DNA from: an uncultured Clostridia bacterium
GTDB lineage: Bacteria > Bacillota > Clostridia > Oscillospirales > Acutalibacteraceae
Reading direction: 5' to 3'
NCBI GenBank assembly: GCA_946610835.1
Contig: CAMOCU010000063.1
Location: 1-6,343 of the forward strand
Length of the DNA stretch: 6,343 nt
Numbering within the stretch: position 1 is the first letter of the stretch; every line of letters begins with the position of its first letter. The notes beneath the pieces are model-generated. The model was not told the origin of the DNA. It searched no databases and worked only from the letters and a program-made list of their open reading frames with translations. The position numbers and the translations under genes are program-made. This document shows positions 1-4,374 of the stretch, one piece after another.

Positions 1-351
1 GGCCATCCGCGGCTCAACCCCTTCGAGGCATACGGGGCGCTGGTGCTGCGGGAAATTTTTAACGTTTTGTACGATTGTTTCGAGGGCGGCGACGTATGGT
101 CGCGCGGCGCGCAGATGCGCCGGATCTATCCGCGCCTGTCGGAGGCTTTTTTGCAGCATCTTGCGCAGTATGTGCCTGCGGAATGCGTTCCGCAGGAGGA
201 ACTGCGGCAGACGGCGCAAATGTGCGACAACGAAAAAATATATTCTGACCTGTACGACCCAAAGACCGCCGCGCAGGCAACGCTGGACTTTATCTCCGGC
301 ATGACAGACCGTTTTGCGATTGCTGCGTTTGAGGAGATGCTGCGCTTTTAA
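1..351 (+). CDS. dgt: dGTPase-like HD-superfamily phosphohydrolase, C-terminal part (5' end outside window)
   Basis: The reading frame is open from base 1 and ends at TAA 349-351, giving 116 C-terminal residues. The true start lies upstream. Family members hydrolyse dGTP (or other dNTPs) to the deoxynucleoside and triphosphate in the cytoplasm, helping to set nucleotide pools. The call rests on the C-terminal signature: a Tyr-Asp segment (SDLYDP) followed by a helix and the block DFISGMTDRFAI, which matches the conserved 'D-[FY]-I-[AS]-G-M-T-D-x-[FY]' end of the dGTPase/YwfO-type family. The HD metal-binding residues would lie upstream and cannot be checked. A GTG at 43 is internal and is not the start. 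The stop codon coincides with the TTAA at the left edge of the inverted-repeat element at 348-516. No dedicated terminator is seen immediately downstream. Family assignment is fairly sure; the exact nucleotide substrate is not. Confidence 0.78.
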   Translation, partial: GHPRLNPFEAYGALVLREIFNVLYDCFEGGDVWSRGAQMRRIYPRLSEAFLQHLAQYVPAECVPQEELRQTAQMCDNEKIYSDLYDPKTAAQATLDFISGMTDRFAIAAFEEMLRF

Positions 352-516
352 GGAAGCGCTGATTCAATCGGGGTGTACGAGGGGACGAGAGATTTTTTCG
401 GCAGATTGTACAAAAAATCTGCCGGCTTGCTGACGCAAGGCAAGGATTTTTGGTGCAATATGACGGAAAAAGATCCATTCCTTCGTGCGCATCGGATTGA
501 ATCAGTGCTTCCTTAA
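348..516. mobile_element. MITE-like element with 22-bp terminal inverted repeats
   Basis: The left end (348-369) and right end (495-516) are inverted repeats of 22 bp with a single mismatch (G358 against the base paired from T506). The core of the left end reads GGAAGCGCTGATTCAATC. Each end carries a TTAA (348-351 and 513-516). This fits either a duplicated TTAA target with 18-bp ends (352-369 and 495-512), or a duplicated TA with 19-bp ends, as for IS630/mariner-type elements. The element is about 161-169 bp, has no credible ORF, and contains further internal palindromes. Size, TIRs, possible target duplication and lack of coding capacity are those of a non-autonomous miniature inverted-repeat transposable element. 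Because TTAA is itself palindromic, the duplication is not proof. A plain structured intergenic repeat or a large RNA hairpin remains possible. Confidence 0.7.
390..424. repeat. Two overlapping, mutually exclusive inverted repeats inside the MITE-like element
   Basis: AGATTTTTT (390-398) is perfectly complementary to AAAAAATCT (412-420). CGGCAGATT (399-407) is perfectly complementary to AATCTGCCG (416-424). Both 9-bp stems use bases 416-420, so only one can form at a time in single-stranded DNA or RNA. The second is more GC-rich and should be more stable. Neither stem is followed by a proper U-tract on the + strand, so it is not a convincing intrinsic terminator. Confidence 0.6.
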
Positions 517-593
517 GTCCTGCTTGCTTGGTCTTATCCGCCTCTTGCCCGCTTTTCCGGTGCTTTTCTCCCACTGTACGGAAACTCAAGACA

Positions 594-629
594 TTTTGCC
601 GCAAGGCAAAAAAGCGAAAAATTTTTTGC
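594..629. other. A/T-rich hairpin cluster in the intergenic region, possible weak terminator
   Basis: TTTTGCC (594-600), loop GCAA (601-604) and GGCAAAA (605-611) form a perfect 7-bp stem with a GNRA-type tetraloop. GCAAAAAA (606-613) can instead pair with TTTTTTGC (622-629) around an 8-nt loop. The two stems share 606-611 and so compete. The position fits weak termination of leftward genes or a boundary element before the promoter at 651. The T-run at 622-627 lies 10 nt from the first stem, so terminator function is uncertain. Elsewhere in 517-650 nothing recognisable is seen. Confidence 0.35.
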
Positions 630-650
630 AAAAAAAGACGATCTTTTCTA

Positions 651-679
651 TTGACAAATCGGGCAGGTTCTGTTACTAT
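651..679 (+). promoter_or_regulatory. Sigma-A-type promoter of the sortase-substrate gene
   Basis: A perfect -35 box TTGACA (651-656) is followed by a 17-nt spacer and TACTAT (674-679), one mismatch from the TATAAT consensus. Transcription should begin near 686, leaving a 5' leader of about 45 nt with an AGGAG ribosome-binding site at 715-719. This is a strong constitutive-looking promoter with no obvious operator dyad. It should drive the small surface protein gene and, by readthrough, the genes behind it. Confidence 0.85.
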
Positions 680-730
680 AGGTCTGTATATAAGTGCTTA
701 TTCGCTTGATAGATAGGAGAGTGTTTTGAA

Positions 731-1186
731 ATGAAAAGGTTTTCGATGATTCTGCTGGCGCTGCTGGTTGTGGCGGCGGGCGTGCTGTTCAGCGTATCTG
801 CTGCGGACGAAACATTCATCAGTCCCACTGCGCCGACGCTTCCTCCCGTAACGATTGCGCCGCCTACTGTTCCCGGCGTGATTTCTACCGTTCCCGGAAC
901 TTCGACCCCTGCGACGCCCGGCGGCACAACGGCTGTTCCCGGCACCAAAGCGCCTTCCGGCACGGCGGGTCCGCGCGAGCAGTTGACCTCTCCTTATGAG
1001 CAGGGTTCTGCCGCTACCACACCCGACGGTTCCACCATTTCCGGTACCGCCAAGCCCGATGCAAACCCCAATTCCCCCAAGACGGGTGATACCAGCATGG
1101 AAGTGTTCGCTTTCGCGGGTCTCGCGCTTGCCTGCACGGGTGTTGCAATTGTGCTGAAAAAGCGCAAGGCAGAAGACGTGGACTGA
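731..1186 (+). CDS. Small secreted Pro/Thr/Ser/Gly-rich protein with SPKTG sortase sorting signal
   Basis: This 151-residue protein has a Sec signal peptide (basic MKR, hydrophobic core about 5-20, cleavage likely near VSA-A/D at 24-25). A low-complexity stretch rich in Pro, Thr, Ser, Gly and Ala follows (about 29-113), with VPGT-like motifs at 53-56 and 69-72. The C-terminus is a complete wall-sorting signal: SPKTGD (115-120), a hydrophobic segment (about 123-142) and the charged tail KKRK. SPKTG is a variant of LPXTG known for clostridial class B sortases. The protein is therefore predicted to be exported, cleaved between Thr118 and Gly119, and joined covalently to peptidoglycan. After both cleavages only about 93 residues remain, with no recognisable folded domain, so it is a linker- or spacer-like peptide and a plausible O-glycosylation target. 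The ATG at 731 is chosen because the signal peptide begins there and an AGGAG lies at 715-719. The sortase is the next gene. No specific function is recognised. Confidence 0.87.
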   Translation: MKRFSMILLALLVVAAGVLFSVSAADETFISPTAPTLPPVTIAPPTVPGVISTVPGTSTPATPGGTTAVPGTKAPSGTAGPREQLTSPYEQGSAATTPDGSTISGTAKPDANPNSPKTGDTSMEVFAFAGLALACTGVAIVLKKRKAEDVD

Positions 1187-1251
1187 TTTTTAAAGCTTAA
1201 CGACGCTGACCGTACACTTTTCGTGCATACGGCGCCATTTTTCTGCATTTC

Positions 1252-1294
1252 AGAACCTGCAGCGGCATCACGTATGCTGGCGCAGGTTCTTTTT
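1252..1294 (+). terminator. Intrinsic terminator between sortase substrate and sortase genes
   Basis: AGAACCTGC (1252-1260) pairs perfectly with GCAGGTTCT (1282-1290). The loop region contains a smaller GCAT/ATGC stem (1265-1268 and 1274-1277). A run of five T (1290-1294) follows directly. The shape is that of a Rho-independent terminator acting on the upstream gene. Because no clear promoter is seen between it and the sortase start at 1316, the sortase and LCP genes probably depend on readthrough or on a promoter I cannot recognise. Confidence 0.8.
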
Positions 1295-1302
1295 GTTTGC
1301 CG

Positions 1303-1310
1303 AAGGGAGG
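1303..1310 (+). promoter_or_regulatory. Ribosome-binding site that fixes the sortase start
   Basis: AAGGGAGG lies 5 nt upstream of the ATG at 1316. It supports that start over an in-frame ATG at 1223, which would put 31 extra residues before the membrane anchor and would translate through the terminator hairpin. Confidence 0.8.
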
Positions 1311-1315
1311 CAGCT

Positions 1316-2089
1316 ATGGCCGGTTATTCCGCAAAAGGGCGCGGTAACACGCTCAAAATAATTCTGATCGTTCTGCTGATTCTGCTGGTCTGCTTTGTCG
1401 GCTTTTTCGGCATGCGGGCATATAGGGATTACAAAGCGCGCCAGCGGTACGAGGAACTTGCACAGGCAGTGAAGCCGTCCGGCACACAGGACGCGCGGCC
1501 GGAAAGCCCGGTGGACTTCGCGTCGCTGCAGGCGCAGAATTCCGAGATTTATGCATGGATTGTTGTACCGAATACGGACATTGAGCTGCCGATTCTGCAA
1601 AGCAAGGCGGACGATTTGTATTATCTCAACCGCGATCTGGAAGGAAAATATTCGCGCCTCGGCTCGCTGTTTACCCAGTCGGCCAACAGTCTCGATTTTA
1701 CGGATCCCGTAACCGTGATCTACGGCCACAACTATGCCTCCGGCGGGATGTTTACCAATCTGCATTATTTTGAGGACAAGGACTTTTTTAACGACAACGA
1801 GTATTTTTATATTTACACACCGGGACGCAGATTGACCTACCGTGTGATTTCCGCATACAAGTACGACGAGCGGCATATCCTCAACTCATTTGATTTTTCT
1901 GATCTGGACGTACGGCGGGAATACTACGACTATCTGCTCAATCCCAAGGCAATGCTGCGCAACGTCCGTGAGGGCGCCACGCTCGAGCTGACAGACAGAA
2001 TTGTAACGCTCAGCACATGTCTGACAGGCGGATATAGCGGCAGATATTTAGTGAATGGAGTTTTAGCAAACGATGAGCAGACAAGATGA
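1316..2089 (+). CDS. srtB: Class B sortase
   Basis: This is a membrane-anchored cysteine transpeptidase of 257 residues that cleaves sorting motifs of exported proteins and links the new C-terminal Thr to a peptidoglycan amine. A short basic N-terminus precedes one transmembrane helix (about 13-32), placing the catalytic domain outside the cell. The catalytic triad is visible: His138 in YGHN (136-139), Cys235 in TLSTC (231-235) and Arg243 in SGRYLV (241-246). The segments QNSEIYAWIVVPNT (74-87), GGMFTNLHYFEDKDFF (143-158) and FYIYTPGRRLTYRV (164-177) match class B family blocks, and the length is normal for SrtB. The immediate upstream gene encodes an SPKTG protein, its likely substrate. The last 17 nt overlap the LCP gene, which implies co-transcription and probably translational coupling. 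Expression is likely lowered by the terminator at 1252-1294. Class B assignment is strong; the actual substrate range is inferred. Confidence 0.93.
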   Translation: MAGYSAKGRGNTLKIILIVLLILLVCFVGFFGMRAYRDYKARQRYEELAQAVKPSGTQDARPESPVDFASLQAQNSEIYAWIVVPNTDIELPILQSKADDLYYLNRDLEGKYSRLGSLFTQSANSLDFTDPVTVIYGHNYASGGMFTNLHYFEDKDFFNDNEYFYIYTPGRRLTYRVISAYKYDERHILNSFDFSDLDVRREYYDYLLNPKAMLRNVREGATLELTDRIVTLSTCLTGGYSGRYLVNGVLANDEQTR

Positions 2090-3689
2090 TCTGTCTTCCC
2101 TTGAGCAGGAGCAGACAACGCATCGTGAGGATACACATCATGTGTCGTACGCGCATTCCTCGGGGGAAAGCTCGCACGGCAGTGTGCACGCGCATTCCTC
2201 GGGGGAAAGCTCGCACGGCAGCGCGCACGCGCATTCTTCGGGGGAAAGCTCGCACGGCAGCGCGCACGCGCATTCCTCGGGGGAAAGCTCGCACGGCAGC
2301 GCGCACGCGCATTCCTCGGGGGAAAGCTCGCACGGCAGCGCGCACGCGCATTCCTCGGGGGAAAACTCGCACGGCAGCGCGCACGCGCATTCCTCAGGCG
2401 ACAGCACCCACGACAGCGCGGAGGGTTCCCACCGGCATACGCATCATTCCGCTTCCGCGCATTCCGGCACTTCGCGCAGCGGTTCCCGCCGCTCCGCACA
2501 CAGCAGTTCCCGCAGCGGTTCGCACAGCAGCGAACACAGCGCCTCCGCGCAAAAAAGCGCGGTCGAGGAGCAGCGCCGTACGGAACTGATTCAAAAATAT
2601 CAGGTGGTGTCCGACGAGGATATCCAACGTGAAAAGCAGTATGCCCATCATCGTCACCATCACCATCATCATTCCCGCCGCCGCAAGGTGCGCCGCACAC
2701 TGATCGCCGTGCTTTGCGTCCCGCTTGCGCTGATTCTGATTGCCGCGTCTGTTGTGGGCGTGCTTTCTTTGGTGGGGCGTATGCAGGTGCGCGAGGATAC
2801 AACCGGTATTCAGACCAACCCTTACGCCGTAACGTACGACGAGGGCAAGACGGTGGAGTACAACGGACAGGTTTATGCGCTCAACGAGGACATTGTCAGC
2901 GTTGCGGCCATCGGTCTGGATCGAGAGCAGTTCGGTCTGCTTGGCGACAAGATCGGTACGGCCGGTCAAGCGGATATGATCCTGATAGCCGCCATGGATA
3001 TGCGAACCGGATTGGTGCGTACGCTGATGATCCCCCGCGACACGATGGTGGATGTGGATCAATACACGACCGTGGGCGAATATGTCCGTTCGGAACGTAT
3101 GCAGATCTGTTTGTCGTTTGCATACGGCGACGGCAAGCAGACAAGCAGCAACAATGTGCTCAAAAGTGTGGAGCGCGTGCTGTACGGCATTCCGGTTTCG
3201 CTGTACGGCGTGCTGGATCTCGACGGTATTGCCGCGCTCAACGACGCCATCGGCGGCGTATCACTGACCTTGCAGGCGCCGTACGGCAGCTATTATGCCG
3301 GCGACCGGATTACGCTGCACGGCATGGAAGCGCAGGCATTTGTGCGCAGCAGAGATTTGACGATCCTCGAATCCGATACCTACCGCCGTGCGCGTCAGGT
3401 TCAGTATCTGCACGCTTTTACAGACAAAGCGGTTCATGCCGCAACAAAGGACATCGGCGTTGTCCGTCGTTTGTACAATGCGGCAATGGAATATGCCTTT
3501 ACCAATGTCAGCCTTTCGCGCGTGATGTACTTTGCGACCACGCTTTTGGCCAAGGGTGTGGAGGTCATGGATCCCGTTGTGCTGGCCGGCCAGATTCAGC
3601 GCGGTGATCCGTATTCCGAGTATATTCTGGACGAGCAGTCCGTTTTTGAAACCGTGCTGGACATCTTTTACACGCCCGTTGGCGCATAA
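2073..3689 (+). CDS. LytR-CpsA-Psr (LCP) family protein with a His/Ser-rich repetitive cytoplasmic tail
   Basis: LCP proteins transfer undecaprenyl-linked glycopolymers (teichoic acid, capsule, protein glycans) to peptidoglycan or proteins outside the membrane. This one has 538 residues, longer than most. Residues 1-200 are hydrophilic and rich in His and Ser, with seven 13-residue repeats (27-117), a Ser/Arg/His region (118-160) and a polyhistidine run (192-200). RRRKVRR (202-208) then precedes a transmembrane helix (about 209-233), which places the tail inside the cell. The extracellular LCP domain (about 275-455) shows IGLD (280-283), GQADMILIA (298-306), MIPRDTM (319-325), DAIGGVSLTL (391-400) and the R-x-R...D...R..RQ block with Arg425, Arg427, Asp435, Arg441 and Gln442. 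Gln299 replaces the Arg of the common GRSD motif; I believe this is usual in a clostridial branch. About 85 residues follow the domain with no function I recognise. The ATG at 2073 overlaps the sortase end, and a GGAG lies at 2057-2060. Family is certain; the glycan and acceptor are unknown. Confidence 0.9.
   Translation: MSRQDDLSSLEQEQTTHREDTHHVSYAHSSGESSHGSVHAHSSGESSHGSAHAHSSGESSHGSAHAHSSGESSHGSAHAHSSGESSHGSAHAHSSGENSHGSAHAHSSGDSTHDSAEGSHRHTHHSASAHSGTSRSGSRRSAHSSSRSGSHSSEHSASAQKSAVEEQRRTELIQKYQVVSDEDIQREKQYAHHRHHHHHHSRRRKVRRTLIAVLCVPLALILIAASVVGVLSLVGRMQVREDTTGIQTNPYAVTYDEGKTVEYNGQVYALNEDIVSVAAIGLDREQFGLLGDKIGTAGQADMILIAAMDMRTGLVRTLMIPRDTMVDVDQYTTVGEYVRSERMQICLSFAYGDGKQTSSNNVLKSVERVLYGIPVSLYGVLDLDGIAALNDAIGGVSLTLQAPYGSYYAGDRITLHGMEAQAFVRSRDLTILESDTYRRARQVQYLHAFTDKAVHAATKDIGVVRRLYNAAMEYAFTNVSLSRVMYFATTLLAKGVEVMDPVVLAGQIQRGDPYSEYILDEQSVFETVLDIFYTPVGA
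2151..2423 (+). repeat. Seven tandem 39-bp units within the LCP gene
   Basis: Units start at 2151, 2190, 2229, 2268, 2307, 2346 and 2385. Units 2, 4 and 5 are identical at DNA level. Units 3 and 6 each differ from them by one base, unit 1 by two, and unit 7 is clearly divergent. Each encodes 13 residues, consensus AHSSGESSHGSAH. Since 39 is a multiple of three, copy-number change keeps the frame. The near identity, including third positions, points to recent expansion by slippage or unequal crossing-over. There are no spacers, so this is not a CRISPR array. Confidence 0.97.
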
Positions 3690-3702
3690 TCGCATCCTAC
3701 AC

Positions 3703-3733
3703 AGCCTGTCGGATTTCCCGGCAGGCTTTTTTT
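3703..3733 (+). terminator. Intrinsic terminator at the end of the sortase/LCP unit
   Basis: AGCCTGTCGG (3703-3712) pairs with CCGGCAGGCT (3718-3727), ten base pairs with one G-U wobble, around the loop ATTTC. Seven T (3727-3733) follow. It lies 14 nt after the LCP stop codon and separates this unit from the HAD/vWA unit. Confidence 0.92.
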
Positions 3734-3752
3734 CGGACTTTCTCTTTTTCTA

Positions 3753-3781
3753 TTGAATTATTTACTTATATATGCTAAAAT
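3753..3781 (+). promoter_or_regulatory. Promoter of the HAD/vWA unit, predicting a leaderless transcript
   Basis: TTGAAT (3753-3758), a 17-nt spacer and TAAAAT (3776-3781) fit sigma-A -35 and -10 boxes in a very AT-rich patch of an otherwise GC-rich region. Transcription would begin about 7 nt after the -10 box, near 3788, essentially at the ATG at 3789. No Shine-Dalgarno-like sequence occurs between -10 and start. Confidence 0.7.
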
Positions 3782-3788
3782 GTAAAAC

Positions 3789-4358
3789 ATGAATGTGTAT
3801 GATTTTGACAATACGATTTACGATGGCGAGAGCTGCTTTCATCTGTTTCTGTTCTATCTGCGCCGGGATCCCGGCCTGCTGCGGCTGCTGCCGCAGGTGG
3901 TGCATGCCTTTGCGCGGTATAAAAAGGGAGAGGTGACAGCGGAGGCGTTTTTACGCCAGTATGCGCCTTTGGTGGAAGAAAAGCTTCGCCAAATCCCGGA
4001 TCTCGAAGCGGATATGGCGGCTTTTTGGGATCGGCATATGCGGCGGATCAAGCCCTTTTATGCGCGTCAGCGGCAGCCGGACGATCTGATCGTGACGGCG
4101 GCGCCCGATTTTTCGATGCGCGAGATTTGCCGGCGGCTGGATGTGCGTCACTGTCTTGCGACGCGTGTGGAGCCGGGCACTTGCCGGATCCTGCATTTCA
4201 ATCTGCAGGAGCGCAAAATCGACGCTCTGCGGCAGGCATATCCCGACGCGCAAATCGACAAATTCTATACAGACTCTGCGGAAAATGACGCGCCGCTGAT
4301 TGCGCTCGCACGCGAGGCGTATCTGGTGCGGGGCAGCCGCATTACAAAAATTAAGTAG
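3789..4358 (+). CDS. HAD-superfamily phosphatase (phosphoserine-phosphatase-like subgroup)
   Basis: This is a cytoplasmic Mg-dependent phosphohydrolase of 189 residues. Motif I is DFDNTIYD, with nucleophile Asp5 and general acid/base Asp7. Motif II is Thr103 in IVTAAP, motif III is probably Lys143 in RKIDAL, and motif IV is TDSAENDAP with Asp162 and Asp167. A helical cap of about 80 residues (roughly 15-95) sits between motifs I and II, as in the PSP-like (C1-cap) subgroup. The substrate cannot be inferred from sequence. The start is tightly constrained: an in-frame TAA at 3783-3785 lies just upstream and motif I begins at codon 5, leaving ATG 3789 (or, less likely, GTG 3795). Neither has a ribosome-binding site, in line with a leaderless mRNA. 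The vWA gene follows after 16 nt, so the two are probably co-transcribed. I see no direct functional link between the two products. Confidence 0.88.
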   Translation: MNVYDFDNTIYDGESCFHLFLFYLRRDPGLLRLLPQVVHAFARYKKGEVTAEAFLRQYAPLVEEKLRQIPDLEADMAAFWDRHMRRIKPFYARQRQPDDLIVTAAPDFSMREICRRLDVRHCLATRVEPGTCRILHFNLQERKIDALRQAYPDAQIDKFYTDSAENDAPLIALAREAYLVRGSRITKIK

Positions 4359-4374
4359 TCACGGGGTGGATCAC

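Noticed and set aside
43..351. GTG at 43 as start of a 102-residue protein
   Set aside because: The frame is open from base 1 and the sequence matches only the C-terminal part of dGTPase-like proteins, so the gene begins upstream of the window.
290..631. Minus-strand ORF across the MITE-like element
   Set aside because: It is a composite of the element, its flank and the dGTPase 3' end. No plausible protein features, and repetitive elements of this kind often yield spurious ORFs.
1210..1240. Bulged hairpin CCGTACAC/GTGCATACGG followed by a T-run
   Set aside because: The stem is interrupted by a 2-nt bulge and the T-run is separated from it. The hairpin at 1252-1294 is far stronger and explains termination.
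1223..1315. Upstream in-frame start for the sortase at 1223
   Set aside because: It lacks a ribosome-binding site, would run through the terminator hairpin, and adds residues before the membrane anchor. The ATG at 1316 has AAGGGAGG at correct spacing.
2151..2423. Possible CRISPR array because of regular direct repeats
   Set aside because: Repeats are contiguous with no spacers and lie inside a protein-coding frame.
2086..2589. Second + frame through the repeats, giving an Arg/Thr/Ala-rich peptide
   Set aside because: Same cause as the minus-strand shadows. No ribosome-binding site or domain, and it ends soon after the repeats.
2646..2672. Polyhistidine run resembling a vector-derived His tag
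   Set aside because: It sits in the middle of a native-looking protein with a His-rich tail, is interrupted by Arg, and has no vector sequence around it.
1930..2802. Minus-strand open frames over the LCP repeat region, with repetitive Arg/Ala/Cys-rich translations
   Set aside because: The 39-bp unit contains no stop in any frame, so every frame is open across the array. Only the + frame from 2073 continues into a conserved LCP domain.
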